NCBI GenBank assembly: GCA_002695065.1
Contig: NZNW01000026.1
Span: 1-64,000 of the forward strand
From: Salinicola sp.
Lineage (GTDB): Bacteria > Pseudomonadota > Gammaproteobacteria > Pseudomonadales > Halomonadaceae
Reading direction: 5' to 3'
DNA length: 64,000 bases
Positions 46,831 to 58,197 of this stretch are shown here, in pieces (positions within the stretch are counted from its first letter, which is position 1; each line of letters opens with the position of its first letter). The notes beneath the pieces were generated by a model, which saw only the letters and a program-made list of their open reading frames with translations, was not told the DNA's origin and searched no databases. Position numbers and translations under genes: made by a program.

Positions 46831-46873
46831 GTGCGCGAGGGGAATGCCAATCCAGCCTACGAGGGGACTGATC

Positions 46874-47902
46874 ATGAGCTATCCGCGCTGGGTGGTTTTA
46901 AGTGATGGAACCTGCCCGACCGAAGACATCTACTTCCTGAAATCGGTGGCGCCGTGGCTGCAATCGCGTGGCATCGAGGTCAAGCGCATCGACACCAGCT
47001 ACTGGCGGCTGCCGGTCATGTGCATGCCCTGGCTGGTGGGCGAGCTGCGTAACGCTCACATCCTCGTCTGCCGTTCGCTCAACGCGGCCTGGATCTCGTG
47101 GCTGGAGGACAACCGTCACCGGTTGGCGACCATCCGCTATCTGATCGATGACGACATCGCCGCCGCCGCCCTCGACCAGCAGCTGCCCGAGACCTACCGG
47201 CGGCGGATGGCTCATGTCTCCTCGCACCTGCAGCCTCGGCTGCTGGCGATCGCCGACGAGGTCATCGCCTGCTGCGAGCCGCTGGCGAGACACTTCAGCC
47301 GCCGCCACGATTCGGTCTCGCTGCTGGCGCCTTCGCTGATCTCGCCGATGCCGACCCACGATCATTTTTCCATGCTGGCGCCACGGGTCGGATTCCACGG
47401 CTCCCGGGCGCATCTGGCCGATCTCGAGAACATCACGCCGGCGCTGGTCGACATCCACGAGCGCAACGCGGCGTTGACCTTCGAGATCATGCTGGGGGGG
47501 TACTCGCCGCTCTCGCTGCGCGGGCTGCAGCGCGTTCGCACGCCGAAACCGCTGGGATGGCGGGCGTTCCAGCGCTATCGCGACCGGCAGCGCATGCATA
47601 TCAGCCTGACGCCGATGCGCGATACCCCGTTCAATGCCGGCAAGACGTACATCAAGTTTCTCGACAACGCCGCCATGGGCAGCGTGGGGCTCTACAGCGC
47701 GCGTTCGCCGTATCGGGAGATCGTCTCTCAGGGCGAGGACGGGCTGCTGGTGGAGGACACCCCCGAGGCCTGGCGTTCGGCGATGCAGCAGCTGATCGAC
47801 GATCCCGCCACGGCGCGAATGATGGCGCAGAACGCCGCCCGCAAGGCGCTCGATATCGGCAACCCGGAGAAAGCCCGGGCCTTCTGGTGGGTAAGGCGCT
47901 GA
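46874..47902 (+). CDS. Glycosyltransferase, GT4/GT1-like (GT-B fold)
   Basis: A 342-residue protein. The C-terminal half has the GT-B donor-site pattern: GRVGFHGSRAHLADLENITPAL-type start of the second Rossmann domain, then FLDNAAMGSVGLYS, GEDGLLVEDTPEAW and LIDDPATARMMAQNAARKAL. The E-x7-E motif of classical GT4 enzymes is not clear, so the subfamily is uncertain. ATG 46874 follows GAGGGG; the frame opens at 46844. It is in line with the assembly genes on both sides. Confidence 0.72.
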   Translation: MSYPRWVVLSDGTCPTEDIYFLKSVAPWLQSRGIEVKRIDTSYWRLPVMCMPWLVGELRNAHILVCRSLNAAWISWLEDNRHRLATIRYLIDDDIAAAALDQQLPETYRRRMAHVSSHLQPRLLAIADEVIACCEPLARHFSRRHDSVSLLAPSLISPMPTHDHFSMLAPRVGFHGSRAHLADLENITPALVDIHERNAALTFEIMLGGYSPLSLRGLQRVRTPKPLGWRAFQRYRDRQRMHISLTPMRDTPFNAGKTYIKFLDNAAMGSVGLYSARSPYREIVSQGEDGLLVEDTPEAWRSAMQQLIDDPATARMMAQNAARKALDIGNPEKARAFWWVRR

Positions 47903-47976
47903 GCGGCTCCCTCAATTCCCAATTCGTGTCGCCGTCATGGCGACAAGCACTCTCAACCATGACAGGAAATCCCACC

Positions 47977-48927
47977 ATGAAACTCGAATTCACCGCCATC
48001 ACAATGGTCAGGGGGGAAGAGGATGTGGTCTTCGCTTCCTTCCTGCACCACCTGCGACTGGGGTTCGACCGACTCGTCGTGCTGAGTCATATCGAACATG
48101 ACTTCCTCCGGGAGTGCGTTGCCGAACTGCGGGATCGCTATCCCGAAAAGGAGATCGCGTTCGTCGAGATCGAGGACGAGCAGGGCTTCTCGAAGCGCAA
48201 GGCCGATTACATCAATGGGGCGCTGGAGCTCTACCTGAAAAAGGATTGCTACAACGTCGTCTATGGCTTCGATGCCGACGAGTTCCTGACGTTCAAGAAG
48301 GGCCACACGGTCAAGGATTTCTACGCGGGCTTCGCCCAGCGCTTCCCGGGGGAGGAGAACCTGAAGCGGTTCTACTTCCGGTTGCCCTGGATCAACGTGA
48401 TCTGCAAGGAGCACATCGACTACCAGCAGGATCTCGAGGGTAGACTGCTGGAGGCGGAGTACTGGTCGCTGGGCGAGCAGGCCTCGGACACCAAGGCGCT
48501 GTTCGTCTACCGCCAGACCCACCGCCTGCACATGGGCTACCACTGGCTCATGGCCAGGCAGGATGGCACGGTGCTGGAACCCGAAGCGGAGATCATGGAC
48601 TTCGCCCGGGAGTGGGAAGCGTGCATCTACCACCTGCCGCTGCGCAGCGTGGAGCAGTTCTTCGCCCGGATCGGCAACTACGTCTCCAGTGCGGCAAAGC
48701 AGGAGAAGCACAACCGCTTGAGTCAGTTCTTCATCGACAACCCGCACATCAACCGTCAGCACTTCTTCGAGATGTGCATCGCGCCCGAACCGAGCTATCC
48801 GAGCTACGAGGTGCTCAAGCAGGAGATGGGGCCAGCCATCGAGGAGATGGTGCTGATGGCGTTCACCAAGCTGATGGTGAAGCCCCGGATCGACATCGGC
48901 CGGGCGCTGGCGCCGGCCAGCCACTGA
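47977..48927 (+). CDS. Glycosyltransferase, GT2/GT92-like (paralogue)
   Basis: A 316-residue paralogue of the enzyme encoded at 41633-42625, with the same FTAITMVRGEEDVVFASFLHHLRLGF entry, FDADEFL metal motif (about 95) and IYHLPLRS segment. The ATG at 47977 has AGGAAA at good spacing; an ATG 18 bp earlier is possible. It is the last plus-strand gene of the assembly block and is followed by a strong hairpin between convergent genes. Confidence 0.8.
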   Translation: MKLEFTAITMVRGEEDVVFASFLHHLRLGFDRLVVLSHIEHDFLRECVAELRDRYPEKEIAFVEIEDEQGFSKRKADYINGALELYLKKDCYNVVYGFDADEFLTFKKGHTVKDFYAGFAQRFPGEENLKRFYFRLPWINVICKEHIDYQQDLEGRLLEAEYWSLGEQASDTKALFVYRQTHRLHMGYHWLMARQDGTVLEPEAEIMDFAREWEACIYHLPLRSVEQFFARIGNYVSSAAKQEKHNRLSQFFIDNPHINRQHFFEMCIAPEPSYPSYEVLKQEMGPAIEEMVLMAFTKLMVKPRIDIGRALAPASH

Positions 48928-48975
48928 GGGCAGCCATCGAGACGGAAGGCGCGGCATCACGGGCAGTAAAGTTCG

Positions 48976-49002
48976 GCGGCCAGGTGGCGATCACCTGGCC
49001 GC
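48976..49002. terminator. Hairpin between convergent capsule genes
   Basis: A perfect 11-bp inverted repeat (GCGGCCAGGTG, 48976-48986, with its complement at 48992-49002) and a 5-nt loop. It lies between the stop of the plus-strand block and the stop of the minus-strand KpsS-like gene and could serve both. There is no clear T-tract, so efficiency is uncertain. Confidence 0.55.
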
Positions 49003-49053
49003 TGGTCGTATCGGCACCCGGGGTTTCGGTCCGGGCACAGCGGGGACGCGGGA

Positions 49054-50304
49054 TCAGGAGGCGACCGGCAGGCGGGAGTCCCAGAGCAGGCGTTCGATGG
49101 GGGAGACGTTGGCCGTCAAGTGCGAGACGGCGTTGACCACGGCGAGATCGATGCCGGGCCGGCTGTAGAAACCACCGTTGACCTGGGTGGCGTGAATGAC
49201 CGTGCGGGCGAAGCTCCCGAACAGCCGGCGATCCGGCCCGATCGGGTGGCGCCAGAAATCGTCCAGCGAACTGGGGGCGGTGAGTCCGGGCATGCGGTAG
49301 ATCGCCTCGCCGAGCGCCAGGGTCGGGCACTCGCTCTCCAACGCCATCAGCCCCTCGTTGCCGTTGATCGTGATCAGGCCCGAGGCGTGCTCGATCAGCG
49401 CGGGGAGATTCCCGGCGGGTATCGAGACCAATCGCTCGCCGAGTCCGGTCGTCGCCGCGAGATCCCTCAACTGCCGGGTGCAGGCGGCATCGGCACGGCA
49501 CGCAGGATCGACGATGGCCAGCCGGGTGTGGCCCGGGGCGAACCGGGCAAAGGACTCGACTACCCGGGACACGCCCGCCCGAAGGTCGGCGTAGGGTGAA
49601 TGAAACCGGATTCGGGGGTCGTCGGCGGGCTGCAGCGGGAACAGGTAGTAAGGCTTCCCGCTGGCGATCAATGTCCGCTGCAGGCTGTCGGCGCGTCGAC
49701 GCTGCAGACCGCTGAGTGGTGCGATCGCCCGTCCGTGGCGAATTCCCGCCGGGAACCCGGCCTGCCCCCGGTCGTGCCGGAACAGAAGCGGGGTGGCGAG
49801 ATCCGCCATGCGGTAGCCGAACGCCCGGGCGGCGCACCTGGCGAACGCCGTTTCGAACGGTCGTGGGGGGAGCTGCCGGGGAAGCGTCGGGCCGATGGCG
49901 TGGTACCACTCGGGGTCCCGGGGCAGCAGCGAATGGCCGACGGTGCCCTCGCGTTCCAGGGTGATCCAGTAGGGCTGGAAGTAGCCCGGCGCCAGGATGT
50001 GGCTGCGGATGCCGCGTCGACGGGCGGCGCGTACCACTTCCTTGTGGGCTGGCCGGTTGTCGTCGAAGGCCACCTGGTCGGTGATGCCGTGGCGCCGCCA
50101 GAGATCGGTGACGAACTCTGCCAGCATCGGCCAGGGGTCTCGGAAGGTCTCGGCGTGGCGCCCCTGCCAGGCAACCTGGTCGCCGAGCGTGAAGTTGACC
50201 TTGACGACCTTATGCCCGTCGTCGGTCAGCCGCTTCCCGAGCTGGCTGAGGAACGGGGAGCCCGGGCCTTGCAGAAACAGAAAAGCTCGCCTTGCGGGGA
50301 ACAT
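49054..50304 (-). CDS. Second KpsS-like protein with eroded CMP-sugar motifs
   Basis: A 416-residue paralogue of the kpsS product (19769-21016), similar along its whole length: LFLQGPGSPFLSQLG at the start, GYFQPYWITLEREG, SLLPRDPEWY, and SLDDFWRHP near the end. Two key motifs differ. KNHPLD of KpsS is VDPACRAD here (265-272), and VNSTAG is INGNEG (313-318). These regions bind the CMP-Kdo donor in the family, so the protein may be inactive as a Kdo transferase, use another donor, or act as a partner. The reading frame is intact, which argues against simple decay. It is alone on the minus strand. Confidence 0.8.
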   Translation of the reverse strand: MFPARRAFLFLQGPGSPFLSQLGKRLTDDGHKVVKVNFTLGDQVAWQGRHAETFRDPWPMLAEFVTDLWRRHGITDQVAFDDNRPAHKEVVRAARRRGIRSHILAPGYFQPYWITLEREGTVGHSLLPRDPEWYHAIGPTLPRQLPPRPFETAFARCAARAFGYRMADLATPLLFRHDRGQAGFPAGIRHGRAIAPLSGLQRRRADSLQRTLIASGKPYYLFPLQPADDPRIRFHSPYADLRAGVSRVVESFARFAPGHTRLAIVDPACRADAACTRQLRDLAATTGLGERLVSIPAGNLPALIEHASGLITINGNEGLMALESECPTLALGEAIYRMPGLTAPSSLDDFWRHPIGPDRRLFGSFARTVIHATQVNGGFYSRPGIDLAVVNAVSHLTANVSPIERLLWDSRLPVAS

Positions 50305-50549
50305 CGTCTCGATCCCTCTGTGCAGGTAGACGTCGTCGGCGAAAGCGCCATGACGGGACGTGCCTTCAGCGGTATGTCCCGGGGAGAGCCAGCGACGAAG
50401 TCGGCGCAGGGGCTGCCGGTCGCCCGACGCAGGGGCAATGAGACGGGCGGTGACACCGAATCGCCATCCCGGGGGCGGGTAGGCACGGCCTGACTGTAAC
50501 GCGGCACGATGGGGCTGCCATGCCGCGTTTTGGTGAATCTGGCGGTGGT

Positions 50550-52340
<1,791 letters not shown>

Positions 52341-52425
52341 TCAACGACCGCTCGGCGATTTTCTTGATCCGCGGGATGCGGCAGGCGTGGGGGACGAGGC
52401 GAGATGAGACCAGGCCAGACGACGA

Positions 52426-52479
52426 AGCCCCGCGACACGAACCGACTTCACCGAGTCGGGGGTTCGAGATCGCGGGGCT
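52426..52479 (-). terminator. Large hairpin terminator downstream of prc
   Basis: Outer arms AGCCCCGCGA (52426-52435) and TCGCGGGGCT (52470-52479) pair perfectly. Inside, CGAACC pairs with GGTTCG and CGACT with AGTCG. It follows the prc stop on the minus strand and precedes ligB, and the symmetric structure would also stop plus-strand transcription. Confidence 0.65.
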
Positions 52480-52534
52480 CTGTCGTTTCAGGACCCGGGT
52501 TCGCCTGGCCCCGAATCGGGCCAGAGCGCGACGA

Positions 52535-54652
52535 TCAGCTCTTGGAGGTCAGCTTCACGTAGTCCAGCAGGATCTGGGATGTCTCCTGCAGTTCGGCGCG
52601 GTCGATGGGCTTGGCGTCATCCGAATCGGGCACTTCGTCTTCACCGCCGTCCTGGCCATCGTCGTTGCCCTGGGCATCGCCATTGTCCTGGCCCGTGCCG
52701 TCGTTCCGATCCCTGGCATCGGTCCAGTCGTCGAGCGGCTCCATGCCCAGCGAGCGCCGTCGCTGATTCTCCAGCGCCAGTTGCTCGGCTTCCTGGGCGT
52801 CCATCTCGCGCTGACGCTGCTCCCTGTTGAGGCTAATGCTGGTCTGCTGCTCGCGCAGCCGCTTGCTCAGCTGCGCCTGCTTCTCCAGATAGACGAAATC
52901 GGGGTCATTGGCGATGCGCTGCTCGTGGCGATCCTGCAGCGCCTCGAGGTAGCGCCAGGGCTCGCCGTAAAGGCGATATTGCACCGGCCGCACCCGATCC
53001 CAGGGCAGGGCGTTGTCGAGGGCGCTCTCGCCGATCTCGTCCGGGTCGATCAGGCTCGGATAGATGATGTCCGGCTCGACGCCGCGGTGCTGCGTGCTCT
53101 CCCCCGAAATGCGATAGAACTTGGCCCGGGTCAGCTTGATCTGCCCATGGCTGAGGTCGGTCAGTGTCTGCACGGTACCCTTGCCGAAAGTCCGGGTTCC
53201 GACGACCAGGCCTCGGCCGTAGTCCTGAATCGCGCCGGCAAAGATCTCCGAGGCGGAAGCGGATAGCCGATTGACCAGGACGGCGAGCGGGCCGTCGTAG
53301 GCGACGCCGGTATCGGTGTCTCCGTAGAGGTTGATGCGGCCGCGGGCATCGCGTACCTGGACGGTGGGGCCGCGGTCGATGAACAGCCCGATCATCGAGT
53401 TGGCTTCCTGCAGGGCACCGCCGCCATCGTTGCGCAGGTCGAGCACGATACCCTCGACGTGTTCGGCCTTGAGCTTGTCGATCTCCTTGGCCACGTCGCG
53501 GGTGGTGCTGCGGTAGTCGGACTCTCCGGCCTGCCAGGCATCGAAGTCGACGTAGAAGGCCGGCACGGTGATGATGCCGATCTTGTGCGTCTCGCCATCG
53601 CGCTGGATCTCCTCGACCCGGCTATGAGCGGCCTGATCCTCGAGCTTGACGGTATCCCGGGTGATCTTGACGGTATGGGTCCGGGTCACGTCGACGGCCT
53701 TGGCGGGGATGATGTCCAGCCGTACCGTCGAGCCTTTCGGTCCGCGGATCAGGTCGACCACCTCATCGAGGCGCATGCCGACCACATTGACCATGTCGCC
53801 ATCCTCGTCCTGACCCACGGCCACGATACGATCCGCCGGCTGCAGCACGCCGGCCTTGTCCGCCGGCCCGCCGGGGACCAGGCTCGACACCTTGACGTAC
53901 TCGCCGTCGCTCTGCAGCAGCGCGCCGATGCCTTCCAGGGAGAGGCGCATCTGGATATCGAAGGACTCGCTCTGCTGCGGCGAGAAGTATTCGGTATGCG
54001 GATCCACCGTGCCGGTCACCGCCGACATCAGCAGCACCAGGACGTCTTCGGCATTGGTCTGGCGCACACGGTTGAGCTGGTTGGCGTAGCGGTCGTGGAG
54101 CGTCTTCTGGATCTCCTCCGGAGTCTGATCGCTCAGCGACAGCGTCAACGCGGCGTTCTCCAGACGCTTGTTCCAGAGGTCGTCCAGCGCGCTTTCGCTG
54201 CCAGCCCAGGAGGAGTCCTCGCGGTCCAGCGCCAGACGTTCGTTGCTGGTGTAGTCGTAGTCGATGCCACGGTCGACCTTGTCCACCAGCCACTGGAGCC
54301 GTGCCTCCACGCGATCCTGATAGCGTGAATAGAATGCATAGACGCGGTCCAGATCGCCCGACTTGATGGCGTCATCGAGCGACGTGTCCAGATCGTTGAA
54401 ATTATCGACGTCGCGCTGCAGCAGGTAGGCCCGCTGGTCGTCCAGCACGTCGAGCAGGCGCTGGAAGGCGCGCTTCGACCAGTCGTCGTCGAGGTCGACT
54501 CCCGAATAGGAGCCGTACTGCAGTGACTCGGCGACTTCACTCGCCGCCTGGCGCTGATCGTCGGTTGGGGTGGGACCGGCCAGCGCCGTGACGCTCCATG
54601 CCAGCAGTAGCAAACACATGGCCGCGTGCCGAGCGGCGACAGTCAGGGTCAT
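52535..54652 (-). CDS. prc: Carboxy-terminal processing (tail-specific) protease Prc
   Basis: A 705-residue periplasmic S41 peptidase. A signal peptide (AAMCLLLLAWSVTALAG) is followed by a long N-terminal helical domain, a PDZ domain (about 240-330, EGIGALLQSDGEYVKVSSLVPGGPADKAGVLQPAD) and the catalytic domain. The catalytic Ser is in NRLSASASEIFAGA and the Lys in TRTFGKGTVQTL (about 475-500). A Lys/Glu/Gln-rich C-terminal part ends in an Asp/Gly-rich tail. Prc trims envelope proteins, including cell-wall hydrolase regulators. ATG 54652 is preferred to the adjacent TTG. Confidence 0.92.
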   Translation of the reverse strand: MTLTVAARHAAMCLLLLAWSVTALAGPTPTDDQRQAASEVAESLQYGSYSGVDLDDDWSKRAFQRLLDVLDDQRAYLLQRDVDNFNDLDTSLDDAIKSGDLDRVYAFYSRYQDRVEARLQWLVDKVDRGIDYDYTSNERLALDREDSSWAGSESALDDLWNKRLENAALTLSLSDQTPEEIQKTLHDRYANQLNRVRQTNAEDVLVLLMSAVTGTVDPHTEYFSPQQSESFDIQMRLSLEGIGALLQSDGEYVKVSSLVPGGPADKAGVLQPADRIVAVGQDEDGDMVNVVGMRLDEVVDLIRGPKGSTVRLDIIPAKAVDVTRTHTVKITRDTVKLEDQAAHSRVEEIQRDGETHKIGIITVPAFYVDFDAWQAGESDYRSTTRDVAKEIDKLKAEHVEGIVLDLRNDGGGALQEANSMIGLFIDRGPTVQVRDARGRINLYGDTDTGVAYDGPLAVLVNRLSASASEIFAGAIQDYGRGLVVGTRTFGKGTVQTLTDLSHGQIKLTRAKFYRISGESTQHRGVEPDIIYPSLIDPDEIGESALDNALPWDRVRPVQYRLYGEPWRYLEALQDRHEQRIANDPDFVYLEKQAQLSKRLREQQTSISLNREQRQREMDAQEAEQLALENQRRRSLGMEPLDDWTDARDRNDGTGQDNGDAQGNDDGQDGGEDEVPDSDDAKPIDRAELQETSQILLDYVKLTSKS

Positions 54653-54784
54653 CAATGAAGCACTCCCGGTTTCCTGTACACTCTCTGTTCCCTAGAAGAC
54701 CACCGGATCCATGAATCTTTTTCAGGTCCGGGCCTATTGTAGCAGTCAGTCCGCATGACTACAGATCGACATCCGAGGAAACCC

Positions 54785-56101
54785 ATGTCAGACCACGCCG
54801 CCGACAAGGCTCTCGAAGATCGCTTGCTCGATTTTCTCCAGCGTTCACCCTCTCCCTGGCACGCCACCGCGAATCTCGTGGCCATGCTGGAGGCGGCAGG
54901 ATATCGGCCGCTCAAGGAAACTGACAGCTGGAAGTTGTCCCCGGGCGAAAAATATTACGTGACGCGCAACGATAGTGCCTTGATCGCGTTTCAGCTACCG
55001 GCATCGTCTTTCGAGACCCTGCGCATGGTGGGGGCCCACACCGATAGTCCGGCCTTGCGTCTCAAACCGCAACCGGCGATCGTCAACAAGGGCTGGCTGC
55101 AGCTGGGCGTCCAGGTCTACGGCGGCGCGCTGCTGGCGCCCTGGTTCGACCGTGACCTGGGGCTTGCCGGGCGCGTTCACGTCCGCCGTGCCGACGGGAG
55201 GCTCCAGGCGGTCCTGCTCAACGTGAAGGAGCCGGTGGCGATCATACCCAGCCTGGCGATCCACATGGATCGCGAAGCCAACAACGGGCGGCCGCTGAAC
55301 CCGCAGACGCAGATGGCGCCGCTGTTGATGCAGGGCGGCGATGCGCCCGACCTGGATCGCCTGCTGAAGCAGTGGATCGAGCGCGAACACGGACTCGAAG
55401 TGGCGGATATCGTCGATTTCGAGCTGGGGTTCTATGACGTCCAGCCGCCTTCGCGGGTCGGGGTCGGCGGCGAGATGATCGCCAGCGCGCGGCTGGACAA
55501 CCTGCTCTCCTGTTTCATCGGCATCGAAGCGCTGTTGGCCTGCGACGGTCGGCAGGGTGCGCTGTTCGTCGCCAACGATCATGAAGAGGTCGGCAGTGCC
55601 AGCGCCTGCGGCGCCCAGGGCCCCTTCCTGGCCGATGTGCTGCGCCGGCTCAACGCCGCGCTCGGCGAGGCGGGCGACGAGGGCTTCGTGCGGCTGATCC
55701 AGCGCTCGCTGATGATCTCCTGCGACAACGCCCATGCCGTGCATCCCAATTTCGCGGACAAGCACGACGCCAACCACGGACCGATGCTCAACGCCGGCCC
55801 GGTGATCAAGGTCAACGCCAGCCAGCGCTATGCGACCAACAGCACGACGGCAGCGCTGTTCCACGATCTCTGCCGGGAGGCGGACGTGCCCGTGCAGCAG
55901 TTCGTGACACGAGCGGACATGGGGTGCGGCAGCACCATCGGCCCGATCACCGCCACCGAGCTGGGTGTGCCGACCATCGACGTGGGTGTGCCGCAGTTCG
56001 GCATGCACTCGATTCGCGAGACCGCCGGTAGCCGCGATCCGGCGTATCTGATCCGGGCGCTGACGGCGTTCTTCGATCGGCCGTCGCTGGCGATTGATTG
56101 A
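54785..56101 (+). CDS. apeB: M18 family aminopeptidase
   Basis: A 438-residue M18 metallo-aminopeptidase that removes N-terminal, often acidic, residues from peptides in the cytoplasm. Metal-site motifs: [14 protein letters not shown] (about 83), [20 protein letters not shown] (about 262) and [15 protein letters not shown] (about 380). ATG 54785 has GAGGAAA upstream; 10 extra codons are possible. It is divergent from prc, and the two promoters share the 132-bp gap. Confidence 0.9.
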   Translation: MSDHAADKALEDRLLDFLQRSPSPWHATANLVAMLEAAGYRPLKETDSWKLSPGEKYYVTRNDSALIAFQLPASSFETLRMVGAHTDSPALRLKPQPAIVNKGWLQLGVQVYGGALLAPWFDRDLGLAGRVHVRRADGRLQAVLLNVKEPVAIIPSLAIHMDREANNGRPLNPQTQMAPLLMQGGDAPDLDRLLKQWIEREHGLEVADIVDFELGFYDVQPPSRVGVGGEMIASARLDNLLSCFIGIEALLACDGRQGALFVANDHEEVGSASACGAQGPFLADVLRRLNAALGEAGDEGFVRLIQRSLMISCDNAHAVHPNFADKHDANHGPMLNAGPVIKVNASQRYATNSTTAALFHDLCREADVPVQQFVTRADMGCGSTIGPITATELGVPTIDVGVPQFGMHSIRETAGSRDPAYLIRALTAFFDRPSLAID

Positions 56102-56187
56102 GACGTCGGGCAAATTGACTGGGTAAACGCGAAACACGTTATGGTCCGGCCTTGCCGCCATCTGGCCTTCGATACAGAGAAGAAGAC

Positions 56188-57189
56188 ATGCTCAAGACTC
56201 CCTACCTGCTTTTCCTGGGCGACGTGCCCGACCCGTTGTCCGCCAAGGTGGCGCAGGGCATCCGTGACTGGCGCCCGGAATATGCGTTGGGGCAGTATCG
56301 GTTGCCGGGCTGCCAGGCGGACATGAAACTTCCCGACCTGACGATCGAAGAAGCGGTGGCGCAGGGCGCCCGGACGCTGGTGATCGGCGCGGCCAATCGT
56401 GGCGGGGTGATCTCCCGCAGCTGGATCGCGGTGCTCGAGGAGGCGCTGGCCGCCGGGATGGATATCGCTTCCGGCCTGCACAATCTGCTGCGCGACGAGC
56501 CGGTGCTGGTCGAGGCGGCGGAGAAGCATGGCGGACGCCTCGTCGATGTACGCGTACCGCAGGTCCAGTACCCGATCGGCGACGGCAAGCCGCGTCGGGG
56601 CAAACGGTGCCTGGCGGTGGGAACGGACTGCTCCATCGGCAAGATGTACACGGCGCTGGCGCTGGATATCGCGCTGCGCGAGCGCGGCGTGAAATCGAGC
56701 TTCCGTGCCACCGGCCAGACCGGGATCCTGATCACCGGCGAGGGTGTGCCGCTGGATGCCGTCGTCGCCGACTTCATGGCCGGGTCGATCGAGTGGCTGA
56801 CGCCGGACAACGACGACGACCACTGGGACGTCATCGAAGGGCAGGGCAGCCTGTTCCATCCCTCCTACTCCGGCGTGACGCTGGCGCTGATCCACGGCGG
56901 CCAGCCCGATGCGCTGATCCTGTGTCACGAGCCGACGCGGACGCACATGCGCGGCCTGCCGCATTATCAGTTGCCGACGCTCGAACAGCTGCGCGATACC
57001 GCGCTGCCGCTGGCCCGGGTGGTGAACCCGGCGTGCCAGATCATCGGCGTCTCGGTCAACACCGCCGCCATGCCCGCCGAGGAGGCGGATCGCTATCTCC
57101 AGGCGCTCGAGTCGCGGCTGGGGCTGCCGTGCGTCGACCCCTATCGCCAGGGCGCCGAGCGGCTGGCGGAGGCGGTGGCGGCATGTTGA
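56188..57189 (+). CDS. dgcN: D-glutamate N-acetyltransferase DgcN (DUF1611 family)
   Basis: A 333-residue protein of the DUF1611 family, with a P-loop-like GTDCSIGKMYTALAL (about 150-164) and the preserved GQGSLFHPSYSGV (about 228). DgcN is reported to acetylate D-glutamate, the first step of a marine D-glutamate degradation route. Its partner gene dgcA overlaps it by 7 bp (57183-57189). ATG 56188 gives the family N-terminus TPYLLFLGDV; an earlier frame opening at 56152 is not needed. Confidence 0.85.
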   Translation: MLKTPYLLFLGDVPDPLSAKVAQGIRDWRPEYALGQYRLPGCQADMKLPDLTIEEAVAQGARTLVIGAANRGGVISRSWIAVLEEALAAGMDIASGLHNLLRDEPVLVEAAEKHGGRLVDVRVPQVQYPIGDGKPRRGKRCLAVGTDCSIGKMYTALALDIALRERGVKSSFRATGQTGILITGEGVPLDAVVADFMAGSIEWLTPDNDDDHWDVIEGQGSLFHPSYSGVTLALIHGGQPDALILCHEPTRTHMRGLPHYQLPTLEQLRDTALPLARVVNPACQIIGVSVNTAAMPAEEADRYLQALESRLGLPCVDPYRQGAERLAEAVAAC

Positions 57190-58163
57190 GACTGAGCGTC
57201 GAGGAGCAGGTCTTCCCGCTCGCCGAGGTGTTCACTATCTCCCGCGGTTCACGCACCGAGGCGCGGGTCGTGGTGGCGACGTTGAGCGACGGCGTTCACG
57301 CCGGACGCGGCGAGTGCGTGCCCTACGCGCACTATGGCGAGTCGATGGCGAGCGTCATCGCGCAGATCGAATCGCTGCGGGACGACCTGGCCAACGGGCT
57401 GGATCGTGAAGCGTTGCAGGCTCGGCTGCCGGCCGGTGCGGCGCGCAATGCGGTGGATTGCGCGTTCTGGGATCTCGAGGCCAAGCGCAGCGGGTCTCCG
57501 GTCTGGCAACTCGCCGGGCTGTCAGCGCCGGTGGCCGAAGTCACGGCTTTCACGCTGTCGCTCGATACCCCGGAGGTGATGCGCGACAAGGCCAGGCGTC
57601 ATGCCGCGCGTCCCCTGCTGAAGCTGAAGCTGGGCGGCGAGGGCGATCTCGAGCGCCTGCGGGCGGTGCGCGAGGGGGCGCCGGATTCGCGGATCATCGT
57701 CGATGCCAACGAGGGCTGGGATCGCGACACCTATCAGCGCCTGGCGCCGGCACTGCTCGAGTTGGGAATCGACATGGTGGAGCAGCCGCTGCCCGCCGCG
57801 GATGACGCATCACTGGCGGAGATCGAGCGGCCGTTGCCGGTGTGTGCCGACGAGGCCTGTCATGACCGCACGTCGCTACCCGACCTGGTCGGCCGCTACG
57901 ACATGATCAATATCAAGCTCGACAAGACCGGTGGCCTGACCGAAGCTCTGGCGCTCAGGCGCGAGGCGCAGGCCTTGGGGTTCGAAGTGATGGTGGGCTG
58001 CATGGTGGGGTCGTCGCTGTCGATGGCGCCGGCACTGCTGGTGGCCCAGGGGGCCGCCGTGGTGGATCTCGACGGGCCGCTGTTGCTGGCCCGGGATCGC
58101 GAGCATGGCATGCGCTTCGACGCCGAGGGCATCCATCCGGCTTCACCGCGGCTGTGGGGCTGA
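57183..58163 (+). CDS. dgcA: N-acetyl-D-glutamate racemase DgcA (enolase superfamily)
   Basis: A 326-residue dipeptide-epimerase-like enolase-superfamily enzyme. The catalytic K-x-K is in LLKLKLGG (about 148), metal ligands in VDANEGW, MVEQPLP and CADEACH, and the opposite lysine in NIKLDKTGG (about 245). In the DgcN/DgcA pathway it converts N-acetyl-D-glutamate to the L form. The overlap with dgcN shows coupling. Annotation as L-Ala-D/L-Glu epimerase is the alternative if the pair were separated. Confidence 0.85.
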   Translation: MLRLSVEEQVFPLAEVFTISRGSRTEARVVVATLSDGVHAGRGECVPYAHYGESMASVIAQIESLRDDLANGLDREALQARLPAGAARNAVDCAFWDLEAKRSGSPVWQLAGLSAPVAEVTAFTLSLDTPEVMRDKARRHAARPLLKLKLGGEGDLERLRAVREGAPDSRIIVDANEGWDRDTYQRLAPALLELGIDMVEQPLPAADDASLAEIERPLPVCADEACHDRTSLPDLVGRYDMINIKLDKTGGLTEALALRREAQALGFEVMVGCMVGSSLSMAPALLVAQGAAVVDLDGPLLLARDREHGMRFDAEGIHPASPRLWG

Positions 58164-58197
58164 AGGGCCACGTCGCGCAAGGATCGAGACAAGAGAA

